Shown here one piece after another: positions 7,740-14,143 of a stretch of 14,431 nucleotides of DNA. Below the pieces are notes generated by a model, which saw nothing but the letters and a program-made list of their open reading frames with translations, was not told the origin of the DNA and made no database searches. Every line of letters begins with the position of its first letter. The stretch's first letter is position 1. Source of the DNA: Acetobacteraceae bacterium (GTDB lineage: Bacteria; Pseudomonadota; Alphaproteobacteria; Acetobacterales; Acetobacteraceae); the NCBI GenBank assembly GCA_003133265.1, contig PKWQ01000410.1:3758-18188 (forward strand), given 5' to 3'. A program made the translations under genes and the position numbers.

Positions 7740-8510
7740 CTATGTCGGCGCCTTGCCGGAAGCAGCCCGCGGCCGTGGCGCGATCCGCTTCGCCTCGGGG
7801 TCGAGGAAGCGCACCACCAGCGCGCCGAACAGCCGGTCGAATTTCTGCTCATAGACCCCCATGTGGCCGGTCGGCTCCTTGGGCTGGACGATCGGCAGCA
7901 GCTTGAGCCCCCGATGCTCCGCCACGTCGCGCATCATGGCCAGCTGCGCCGCCGGTCCGGGGCCCAACGGATCGTCGGCGAACGAGGCGTAGACCACGCG
8001 GGTTTCCGGCGCATGCACGGCGGCATGGACCAGCGCGGAGAAATCGGCGAGCGCCTGCTCCCGCCGCGCCGGCGAGGTGCCGTGCGCCGCCGGGGAGAAT
8101 GCCGCCACGCCATCGACCAGGCCCGGTTGGGCCAGCGCCGACAGCGCGATCCAGGCCCCGCGCGAATGCCCGGCGACGATCACCCGGCGATAGCCGCCCT
8201 GGCGTAGCGCGGTCAGCCCGCGCGCCAGACTCTCCGCCCCGGCGGCCAGCGGATCGTGGCCGGGCGTGCGGTCGAAGCGCCAGATGTCGTAGCCCCGATC
8301 CGCGGCGCGGCGCACCCAGGCCGGTTCCGGTGGGCTCGGCTGCGTGTCGGTGTCGTAGGAACCGTGCAGCCAGACCAGCACCCCGCGCGCCTGCTCCGGC
8401 CCCAGCGGGGTGAAGGCGGCGGACGGATGCAGCGGTGCGGCCGGCGGCAGCGGCTGCGCGTGCGCCGGTGCGGCCAGCAGCAGAACCAGCAGAAAAATCA
8501 GCCGAAGCAT
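7740..8510 (-). CDS. Exported alpha/beta hydrolase
   Basis: A 256-residue alpha/beta hydrolase. The start at 8510 gives a clean Sec signal peptide, MLRLIFLLVLLLAAPAHA, with likely cleavage before QPLPP, so the enzyme should be periplasmic. LVWLHGSYDTDT (about 46-56) is the oxyanion-hole region. VAGHSRGAW carries the nucleophile Ser116 (GxSxG). FADDPLGPG gives a candidate acid at Asp179/180, and PTGHMGVYEQ gives the catalytic His216, so the triad looks complete. The substrate is unknown; it resembles dienelactone hydrolase/esterase-type folds only in general. The frame stays open far upstream through rdgB, but that is a shadow: the signal peptide marks the true start. The gene overlaps the 3' end of rdgB by 13 bases and precedes hemW by 52, an unusual insertion in a housekeeping block. 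Confidence 0.82.
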   Translation of the reverse strand: MLRLIFLLVLLLAAPAHAQPLPPAAPLHPSAAFTPLGPEQARGVLVWLHGSYDTDTQPSPPEPAWVRRAADRGYDIWRFDRTPGHDPLAAGAESLARGLTALRQGGYRRVIVAGHSRGAWIALSALAQPGLVDGVAAFSPAAHGTSPARREQALADFSALVHAAVHAPETRVVYASFADDPLGPGPAAQLAMMRDVAEHRGLKLLPIVQPKEPTGHMGVYEQKFDRLFGALVVRFLDPEAKRIAPRPRAASGKAPT

Positions 8511-9097
8511 GACGCCAGCAATTGGGCAAAGGCGTTGGCGCGATGGCTGATCGCGTGCTTGGCCGCCGCGTCGATCTCGCCGAAGGTCAGCATGCCCCCG
8601 GCGGGGACAAAAATTGGATCGTAGCCGAAGCCGTGCGTACCACGCGGCGGCCAGACCAATTGTCCATCCACCCGGCCGAGAAAGCTCTCGGTATGCCCGT
8701 CCGGCCACGCCAGGCACAGCACGCAGACGAACCAGGCACGCCGGTCGTCGGCCCCACCGACCTCCCGCCACACCCGCGCCATGGCGACGGAAAAATCCTT
8801 CGCCTCGCCCGCCCAGCGGGCCGACAGCACGCCCGGCGCGCCATCCAGGGCGGCGACGCAGAAGCCGGAATCGTCGGACAAAGCCGGCAGACCGCTGGCA
8901 TGAGCCGCCAGCAGCGCCTTGATCCGGGCGTTGCCGGCGAAATCCGGCGCATCCTCCATCGGCTCGGCCAAGCCGAGATCGCCGGCCGAAACCACGCTGA
9001 CCGCGCGCGGCGCCAGCAGATCGGCGATCTCGCGCAGCTTGCCCTTGTTGTGCGACGCCAGGACCAGCTTGGCGCCGGGAGGAAGCTTCCGCGCCAT
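8498..9097 (-). CDS. rdgB: dITP/XTP pyrophosphatase RdgB (Ham1 family)
   Basis: A 199-residue protein of typical length for the Ham1/RdgB family, which hydrolyses non-canonical purine nucleoside triphosphates (dITP, XTP) to the monophosphate and pyrophosphate, keeping them out of DNA and RNA. LASHNKGKL (residues 13-21) is the nucleotide-binding motif, LPALSDDSGFCV holds the catalytic-type Asp75/76, and FGYDPIFVPAGG and the late ISHRANAFAQL (SHRxxA) complete the signature. The ATG start overlaps the rph stop by one base (TGATG), a common arrangement that implies coupled translation. The 3' end overlaps the hydrolase gene by 13 bases. Confidence 0.96.
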   Translation of the reverse strand: MARKLPPGAKLVLASHNKGKLREIADLLAPRAVSVVSAGDLGLAEPMEDAPDFAGNARIKALLAAHASGLPALSDDSGFCVAALDGAPGVLSARWAGEAKDFSVAMARVWREVGGADDRRAWFVCVLCLAWPDGHTESFLGRVDGQLVWPPRGTHGFGYDPIFVPAGGMLTFGEIDAAAKHAISHRANAFAQLLASCFG

Positions 9098-9816
9098 CAG
9101 GCGCCCGCAAGCGCCGCGCGCTGCAATGCGAACAATTCGGTGGTGCCCTTGCGTGCCAGGACCAGCAGTTCCAGGAATTGCGCTTCAGCGAAGGAGGTCT
9201 TCTCCGCCGTTGCCTGAATCTCGACGATCCCGCCCGCGTCGGTCAGCACGAAATTGGCGTCGGCATCGGCATTCGAATCCTCGGCGTAGTCGAGATCGAG
9301 CACCGCCGCGCCCTCGGCGATGCCGCAGGACACCGCCGCCACCTGGCCGATCAGCGGGATGGTGGCGATCACGTTCATCTTCTTCAAATGGTTGAACGCC
9401 AGCGCCAGCGCCACCCAGGCTCCGGTGATCGCCGCGCACCGCGTGCCGCCGTCGGCGTTCAGCACGTCGCAATCCAGCGTGATCGTCATCTCGCCCATCG
9501 CCTTGCGATCGACCACGGCGCGCAGGGACCGGCCGATCAGGCGCTGGATCTCCTGCGTGCGGCCGGACTGCTTGCCCCGCGCCGCCTCCCGGTCGCCGCG
9601 CGTGTGCGTCGCACGCGGCAGCATGCCGTATTCGGCCGTTACCCAGCCCAGGCCGGAGCCGCGCATGAACGGCGGCACCCGCCCCTCCACGCTGGCGGCG
9701 CACAGCACCTCGGTGCCGCCCATGCGGATCAGGCAGGAGCCCTCGGCGTGATGCGAGAAGCCGGTGGTCATGGAAACGGGGCGCAGCGCGTCGGGGGCGC
9801 GGCCGGATGGGCGCAT
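9097..9816 (-). CDS. rph: Ribonuclease PH
   Basis: A 239-residue protein, close to the standard family length. RNase PH is a phosphate-dependent 3'-5' exoribonuclease that trims tRNA 3' ends and forms a hexameric ring. The sequence shows the family start MRPSGRAPDALRPVS, GWVTAEYGMLPRATHTR, RGKQSGRTQEIQRLIGRSLR (the phosphate-binding arginine region), and DCDVLNADGGTRCAAITGAW. The ATG at 9816 has an AAGGA about 10 bases upstream. It is the first gene of the block with rdgB, with which it overlaps by one base. The 116-base gap upstream to mscL is long enough for its own promoter, though I could not identify one. Confidence 0.97.
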   Translation of the reverse strand: MRPSGRAPDALRPVSMTTGFSHHAEGSCLIRMGGTEVLCAASVEGRVPPFMRGSGLGWVTAEYGMLPRATHTRGDREAARGKQSGRTQEIQRLIGRSLRAVVDRKAMGEMTITLDCDVLNADGGTRCAAITGAWVALALAFNHLKKMNVIATIPLIGQVAAVSCGIAEGAAVLDLDYAEDSNADADANFVLTDAGGIVEIQATAEKTSFAEAQFLELLVLARKGTTELFALQRAALAGA

Positions 9817-9932
9817 GTCGGGGATGTCCTTGGAGTGATTTTCGGGGGAGTTGTTCGCGGCCGGACCATACAGCGGGTCGCGCCGGCCGGCGAGCGTGCC
9901 TGGGCGGTGGTGCCGAACCGGCGAAGGTGTGC
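9817..9932. other. Gap between mscL and rph
   Basis: This 116-base gap on the minus-strand reading path probably holds the end of the mscL transcript and the rph promoter. It contains a perfect 12-base palindrome CGCCGGCCGGCG at 9881-9892 and a small GCCG-GTT-CGGC hairpin at 9912-9922 just after mscL. On the minus strand TATGGT (about 9869-9864) could be a weak -10, with no good -35. None of these is convincing as a terminator or promoter. Confidence 0.3.
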
Positions 9933-10382
9933 TCAGCCCCTGGATTTGAGGATGTCGCGGATTTCGATCAGCAGCGTCTCGGTCGGCGACGGCGGCGACG
10001 GCGGCGACGTGTGCGCGGCGAGCCGCAGCTTGGCCAGAACCCTCACCGTCCAGAAGATCGCCAAGCCGACGATCAGGAACTGGATGATGGCATTGATGAA
10101 CAGGCCGATATTCACTGTCGCCGCGCCGGCCTGCTTCGCCGCATCCAGCGAGGCATAGTGCTGGCCGTTCAGCGCGATAAACAGGTTGGCGAAGTCGATG
10201 CCGCCGATCAGCAGGCCGACGATCGGGTTGAAGATGTCCTTGACCAGGCTGTTCACCACGCCGGTGAAGGCCACGCCGATGATGATGCCGACCGCCAGAT
10301 CGACCACGCTGCCCCGCATGATGAAGCTGCGGAACTCGGAGAGCCAGGAGGGTGTCTTGAGAAGATCGATCCGCGCCTGCAT
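9933..10382 (-). CDS. mscL: Large-conductance mechanosensitive channel MscL
   Basis: A 149-residue protein, within the normal MscL range. The cytoplasmic N-terminal helix (LSEFRSFIMRGSVVDLAVG) leads into the pore helix TM1 (VVDLAVGIIIGVAFTGVVNSL) with the family pattern KDIFNPIVGLLIGG. After a periplasmic loop comes TM2 (IGLFINAIIQFLIVGLAIFWTV), then a proline-rich linker (SPPSPPSP) and the C-terminal amphipathic helix TETLLIEIRDILKS. MscL is a homopentameric safety valve that opens under membrane tension during osmotic downshock. The ATG has a good GGGAG at 10394-10390, 7 bases upstream. The gene begins 31 bases after the deacetylase gene on the same strand, so the three may share a transcript. 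Confidence 0.96.
   Translation of the reverse strand: MQARIDLLKTPSWLSEFRSFIMRGSVVDLAVGIIIGVAFTGVVNSLVKDIFNPIVGLLIGGIDFANLFIALNGQHYASLDAAKQAGAATVNIGLFINAIIQFLIVGLAIFWTVRVLAKLRLAAHTSPPSPPSPTETLLIEIRDILKSRG
9984..10010 (-). repeat. 9-base triplicate repeat in mscL
   Basis: Three consecutive 9-base units (CGGCGACGG, CGGCGACGG, CGGCGACGT on the plus strand) encode the proline-serine linker between TM2 and the C-terminal helix of MscL. The unit adds three residues, so copy-number change would alter linker length in frame. Confidence 0.75.
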
Positions 10383-10389
10383 GAAACTG

Positions 10390-10394
10390 CTCCC
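10390..10394 (-). promoter_or_regulatory. Ribosome binding site of mscL
   Basis: GGGAG on the minus strand lies 7 bases before the mscL ATG (10382). It lies within the 31-base gap after the deacetylase stop, so mscL can be translated independently even if cotranscribed. Confidence 0.6.
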
Positions 10395-10413
10395 GTATTT
10401 CCGTTGCGACTAT

Positions 10414-11361
10414 TTATAACTGCGCCGCCGCGTGCCGGGCCACCTGATCGGTGGTTGCCCGCCAGGTGCCGGACCGCCCGAGTATCCGCGACAGCGCGTC
10501 GGCCAGATAGCGGATGCGGTGCGCCTGACCAGCGACGAAGGGATGCAGCGTCAGATTGAACACCGCGCCGCCTTCGTGATGCAGGTAGGAAAAGCCCTCC
10601 GCGATGCCGTCCGCCCATACCGGCGGGGTGACCCGGCGCAGCCACATGCACTCCAGATCGTTCCATTCCGGCTGCGGCGGCAGCGCCAGCAGATGCTTGC
10701 CGCCATACGGACCCAGCAGATAGGGCCGGTCGTCGTTCGCCCAGTCGGTGGTGTAGGCGAACCCGGCCTCGGTCAGCAGCGCCGGCGTGCGGGCGGATTC
10801 GTTGAAATCCTGTCCGCACCAGCCGATTGCCTCAGTGCCGGTCGCTTCATGCACCGCGGCGCGGCTTTCGGCGATGAAGGCGCGTTCTTCCGGTTCGCTC
10901 ATCTCCGCGGTGATGCGGCGCGTGGCATGCGTGCCGTGCGCCAGGAAGCAGGCGCCGCGACGGGCGCATTCGTCGACCAGTTCCGGATAGCGTCGCGCGG
11001 CCTCCGCCCCCAGCGCCACGCTGGGTGTCACACCGAAACGGTCCAGCACATCCAGGACGCGGAAGATGCCGACCCGGTTGCCGTATTGGCGCTGGCTCCA
11101 GGTCAGCCAGTCCGGGAAGAAATTGCCCAGCGGCGAGATGATTCGCGGATCGCGATTCGCCCCGGCGGGCGGCGTCACTTCCCAGTGATCGAGCACCACC
11201 GTCACGGTGAGCGCGATCCGCGCGCCGTTCGGCCAGGCGAACCGGGGCGCGTCGGGCAACGGGCGGAACGGGTAGTGCGCGTGGTCCATTCCCGGCTCGC
11301 GCACCTCGCCCACGGGGGGGATTTTCGCCGGAATGTATGGATTGTCCTGGCCGTCAGCCAT
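10414..11361 (-). CDS. PuuE-like polysaccharide deacetylase-family protein (paralogue 1)
   Basis: A 315-residue protein of the carbohydrate esterase 4 (NodB-fold) superfamily, in the PuuE/HpPgdA-like branch. Marks are WPNGARIALTVTVVLDHWE (Asp58, His59, Glu61), SQRQYGNRVGIFRVLDVLDRFG, AHGTHATRRI (His142, His145), WCGQDFNES, and LHPFVAGQAHRIRYL (His273, His281). Members of this branch include a metal-free allantoinase and peptidoglycan or other amide deacetylases, and many are uncharacterised. There is no signal peptide, so a cytoplasmic small-molecule amidohydrolase is more likely than a wall enzyme. It is a paralogue of the upstream gene, sharing the WPNGAR, SQRxYGNRVG, LHPF and HRIR blocks. 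The ATG lies inside the end of that gene (8-base overlap), with GGGAGG 6 bases upstream, so the two are made together. Confidence 0.8.
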   Translation of the reverse strand: MADGQDNPYIPAKIPPVGEVREPGMDHAHYPFRPLPDAPRFAWPNGARIALTVTVVLDHWEVTPPAGANRDPRIISPLGNFFPDWLTWSQRQYGNRVGIFRVLDVLDRFGVTPSVALGAEAARRYPELVDECARRGACFLAHGTHATRRITAEMSEPEERAFIAESRAAVHEATGTEAIGWCGQDFNESARTPALLTEAGFAYTTDWANDDRPYLLGPYGGKHLLALPPQPEWNDLECMWLRRVTPPVWADGIAEGFSYLHHEGGAVFNLTLHPFVAGQAHRIRYLADALSRILGRSGTWRATTDQVARHAAAQL

Positions 11362-12265
11362 TTGCCGCCTCCCGCGCCGCCAGATGCGCGTCGATCGCGC
11401 CCAGATGGTTGGTGTTGAACCAGTCGGCGATCTTCTCGCCGGTGGTAACCCAGACGCCGGGATGGCCCAGGATATATTCCATCGCCCGGCGGAAGGCGCG
11501 GATGCGGTGCGGCTGACCGACCCAGAACGGATGCAGCGCGATGCACATCACCCGCCCCTGCTCCGCCCCCTCGGCGTAGACCGTGTCGAAATGGTCACGG
11601 ATCTGGCGGGCGAACTCCTCGATCTCCTCGCCGCGCCGATGCAGGATCACGTCGTTGAGATCGATCGAATAGGGCACCGAGAGCAGCCGGCCGGCCTTCA
11701 CGTTCAGCGGGAACGGCTGGTCGTCGTGATACAGGTCGGCGGTGTAGGTGAAGCCGGCCCGGGCGGCGAGGTCGAAGGTGTTCAGCGTGTTGGTGATCGC
11801 CGGGCTGAACCAGCCCGCCTGTTCGCGCCCGGTCAGGCGGCGGTGGATCTCCCGGGATTCCTGCATCGCCGCCAGTTCCTCCTCGGGGGAGAAATTCCAG
11901 TGGTAGCGGGTGTTGTAGATGCCGTGCGACAGGAACTCCCAGCCGCGTTTCTCCATCGCCTCCAGGATCGCCGGGTAGTGCTGGATCACGGCCATCGACA
12001 GACTGACGGTGCAGGGAATACCCAGCTCGTCGGTCAGCCCGAACAGCCGCCACAGCCCGACCCGGTTGCCGTAATCGCGCTGGGAGTAGCCGAGCACGTC
12101 GGGGGCGGGCGAGCGCGGCCAGGGGTCGCGGGTGCGGACGAACTTGGGCAGATACTCGTAATGCTCGACATTCGGCACCACCCAGAGCGCGACCCGCGCG
12201 CCGTTGGGCCAGCGCAGCGGCGGGCGTTGCAGGATGGGCGAATAGGTGAGCAGGTCTGGTTCCAC
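11354..12265 (-). CDS. PuuE-like polysaccharide deacetylase-family protein (paralogue 2)
   Basis: A 303-residue carbohydrate esterase 4-type protein without a signal peptide. Aligned blocks with its neighbour are WPNGARVALWVVPNVEHYE (Glu34, His35, Glu37), GYSQRDYGNRVGLWRLFGL, FLSHGIYNTRYHW (His114), LHPFWVGQPHRIRAF (His245, His253). At the first catalytic position it has Glu where the neighbour has Asp, so the two copies probably differ in metal use or substrate. PuuE-type allantoinase acts in purine breakdown, but no purine-catabolic genes are near, so the substrate stays open. The start is a GTG with a strong GGGAGGA 7 bases upstream, which decides it. It is the first gene of the deacetylase pair and is divergent from the NRAMP-like transporter across a 110-base gap. 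Confidence 0.82.
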   Translation of the reverse strand: MEPDLLTYSPILQRPPLRWPNGARVALWVVPNVEHYEYLPKFVRTRDPWPRSPAPDVLGYSQRDYGNRVGLWRLFGLTDELGIPCTVSLSMAVIQHYPAILEAMEKRGWEFLSHGIYNTRYHWNFSPEEELAAMQESREIHRRLTGREQAGWFSPAITNTLNTFDLAARAGFTYTADLYHDDQPFPLNVKAGRLLSVPYSIDLNDVILHRRGEEIEEFARQIRDHFDTVYAEGAEQGRVMCIALHPFWVGQPHRIRAFRRAMEYILGHPGVWVTTGEKIADWFNTNHLGAIDAHLAAREAANG

Positions 12266-12272
12266 GATCGGT

Positions 12273-12279
12273 TCCTCCC
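12273..12279 (-). promoter_or_regulatory. Strong ribosome binding site for the GTG start of paralogue 2
   Basis: GGGAGGA on the minus strand lies 7 bases before the GTG at 12265. It fixes the start there despite the non-ATG codon and is the best Shine-Dalgarno of the window. Confidence 0.75.
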
Positions 12280-12375
12280 TGGCCAGTAAAATTCACCGGC
12301 CCAGATGCGCAATAGCCTAGTGTCCGAAATCCTTTGCCGGCTCACAACCGGTTTCCTCATTCAGTATCGGGTCCC
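12280..12375. other. Divergent intergenic region
   Basis: Most of the 110-base gap between the deacetylase pair (minus) and the NRAMP-like gene (plus). It must carry promoters in both directions. On the minus strand TTGCGC (12312-12307) and TTTACT (12290-12285), 16 bases apart, form a weak candidate -35/-10, but this would leave a very short leader. No clear promoter is seen on the plus strand, and no operator-like repeat apart from a small AACCGGTT palindrome around 12347-12354. Confidence 0.25.
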
Positions 12376-13728
12376 ATGCACAAGCCTCATACCAATAAAC
12401 CGCACCACCACGCTAAACCGCACAGACATTCCCACATGCTTGCCGGACGGATCGCGCTGGCGCACGCGCAACCGGGCAAGCTCCACAAGGGACTGCTGGC
12501 CCAACTCGGCCCGGGGCTGATCACCGGCGCGTCGGACGACGACCCGAGCGGCATCGCCACCTATTCCCAGGTCGGCGCGCAGTTCGGCTACTCCATGGGT
12601 TGGGTCATGCTGTTCAGCTTCCCGCTGATGGCGGCGATCCAGGAGATCAGCGCCCGCATCGGCAGGGTCACCGGCCTGGGGATCGCCAGCAATGTCCGCG
12701 CGCATTATTCCCCCTGGCTGCTGCGGGCGATCGTCTTCCTGCTGGTTGTCGCCAACGTCATCAATCTCGGCGCCGACCTGGGCGCCATGGGCGCGGCATT
12801 GCGACTGCTGATCGGCGGGCCGGCCCATCTTTACGTCGTGCTGTTCGCCGCCGGCTGCATACTGCTCGAAATCTTCTCCAGCTATGCCCGTTATGTGTCG
12901 GTGCTGAAATGGACGACCCTGTCGCTGTTCGCCTACGTCGCCACGGTGCTGGTGGTCGACGTGCCCTGGGGCGAGGTGGCGCGCAACACGTTCCTGCCGA
13001 GTTTTTCCTGGCAGAAGGATTACATCGTCTCGATCGTCGCGGTGCTCGGCACCACCATCACCCCGTACTGCTTTTTCTGGCAGTCCTCGCAGGAAGCGGA
13101 GGACACCCGCGTCGATCCCGACGAGCAATCGCTGATCGAATCGCCCCGCCAGGCACCCGCCGCGATCCGGCGCATGCGGTTCGACACCTATACCGGCATG
13201 GGCCTGTCCAACCTGATCAGCCTGTTCATCATCATCACCACCGCCGCGACCCTGCATGCCCACGGCATCACCGACATCCAGACCTCGGCACAGGCGGCCG
13301 AGGCGCTGCGCCCGATCGCCGGAGTGTTCACCTTCGCCGTGTTCGCCGCCGGCATCATCGGCACCGGCCTGCTCGCCGTGCCGGTGCTGGCCGGCTCGGC
13401 CGCCTATGCGCTGGGCGAGGCGCTGGGCTGGACCACCGGGCTGGGCCGCCAGCCGCTGGACGCGAAGGCGTTCTATGGCACCATCGCCGTCGCCACGCTG
13501 GTCGGTGTGGGCATCAATTTCGTGCATATCGATCCGATCAAGGCGCTGTTCTGGGCCGCCGTCGTCAACGGCGTCGTGGCGGTGCCGCTGATGGTGGTGA
13601 TGATGGTGATGGGGATGCAGCCGAAAGTGATGGGGCAGTTCACCCTGCCCCGCCCGCTCTGGGCGATGGGTTGGCTATGCACGCTGACGATGGCGGCTGC
13701 GGTCGTAATCATGTTCGCCACCTGGTAG
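12376..13728 (+). CDS. NRAMP-superfamily metal transporter with His-rich N-terminus
   Basis: A 450-residue multi-pass inner-membrane protein (about 11 helices) of the NRAMP/MntH superfamily, which imports divalent metals with protons. The first helix has GLITGASDDDPSGIATYSQVG, where Asp56-Pro57-Ser58 corresponds to the NRAMP DPG motif. The sixth helix has GTTITPYCFFWQSSQEAED (T229-P230-Y231) where classical NRAMPs have the metal-binding MPH. It therefore belongs to a divergent branch, and its metal may not be Mn or Fe. The first 20 residues contain eight histidines and are cytoplasmic, suggesting metal binding or sensing. The start is uncertain: ATG 12376 includes the His tail, ATG 12436 would remove it, TTG 12334 would add 14 residues; none has a good ribosome site. 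The gene is monocistronic by appearance, divergent from the deacetylase pair. Confidence 0.85.
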   Translation: MHKPHTNKPHHHAKPHRHSHMLAGRIALAHAQPGKLHKGLLAQLGPGLITGASDDDPSGIATYSQVGAQFGYSMGWVMLFSFPLMAAIQEISARIGRVTGLGIASNVRAHYSPWLLRAIVFLLVVANVINLGADLGAMGAALRLLIGGPAHLYVVLFAAGCILLEIFSSYARYVSVLKWTTLSLFAYVATVLVVDVPWGEVARNTFLPSFSWQKDYIVSIVAVLGTTITPYCFFWQSSQEAEDTRVDPDEQSLIESPRQAPAAIRRMRFDTYTGMGLSNLISLFIIITTAATLHAHGITDIQTSAQAAEALRPIAGVFTFAVFAAGIIGTGLLAVPVLAGSAAYALGEALGWTTGLGRQPLDAKAFYGTIAVATLVGVGINFVHIDPIKALFWAAVVNGVVAVPLMVVMMVMGMQPKVMGQFTLPRPLWAMGWLCTLTMAAAVVIMFATW

Positions 13729-13867
13729 GACGCGCCGCCGGCTGTTCCGTGGCGCTCGCGGTAGAATCATCTGGACCGCCGCATTCCTGCCGTACAAACA
13801 GGATCAGTTGCCGACGACGCCCCATTCGCCAGTTCCGCGATCGGGCGCGCAGGAAGGAAGAGCGAAG

Positions 13868-14119
13868 ATGCGAATGATCGTCAAAGCCGCCACCATCGGC
13901 ACGCTGGTGCTGCTTGCGGCCTGCGGCACCGACACAAGCGACCGGGTACAAGGGGGCGCTGCCGCCGGCGCCGCGACCGGGGCGACCATTGGCCTGCTCG
14001 GCGGCCCCATCGGCGTTGTGGTGGGCGGCCTGATCGGCGGCGGTATCGGCGCCGTCGCCGGCGCGACCGTCCCGGAACGGGACATGGACATGGGCGCCCC
14101 GCCATGGAGCGACAAATAA
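13868..14119 (+). CDS. Small glycine-zipper lipoprotein
   Basis: An 83-residue predicted lipoprotein. The signal is MRMIVKAATIGTLVLLAAC, with the lipobox LAAC and the lipidated Cys at residue 19. The mature part is dominated by a Gly/Ala-rich stretch with GxxxG spacing (GGAAAGAATGATIG, GGLIGGGIGAVAGATVP), a glycine zipper that inserts in or packs along membranes, similar in style to OsmB and the 17-kDa antigen/SlyB-like families. It ends with a short charged tail. The ATG at 13868 is chosen because it gives the signal peptide and has AGGAAGG about 10 bases upstream; a second ATG two codons later is possible. The function is unknown. It lies 139 bases after the transporter, with no clear promoter in the gap, and converges on the CBS gene. 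Confidence 0.75.
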   Translation: MRMIVKAATIGTLVLLAACGTDTSDRVQGGAAAGAATGATIGLLGGPIGVVVGGLIGGGIGAVAGATVPERDMDMGAPPWSDK

Positions 14120-14143
14120 CCGCCCAGCTATAGTCAGGCGCGA

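Noticed and set aside
8511..9110. Upstream extension of the hydrolase frame through rdgB, suggesting a fusion
   Set aside because: The extension is low-complexity shadow sequence of rdgB; a clean signal peptide begins at 8510.
9881..9892. The CGCCGGCCGGCG palindrome as a terminator or operator
   Set aside because: It has no loop and no T-tract, and GC-only palindromes arise easily at this base composition.
10402..10411. The 10-mer CGTTGCGACT, also found at 1684-1693
   Set aside because: Two copies of a 10-mer with unrelated flanks in a GC-rich 14-kb window can be chance.
12361..13527. A 388-codon antisense frame opposite the NRAMP-like gene
   Set aside because: It has a Gly/Gln/Asp/Arg-rich shadow composition, while the plus strand encodes clear membrane helices.
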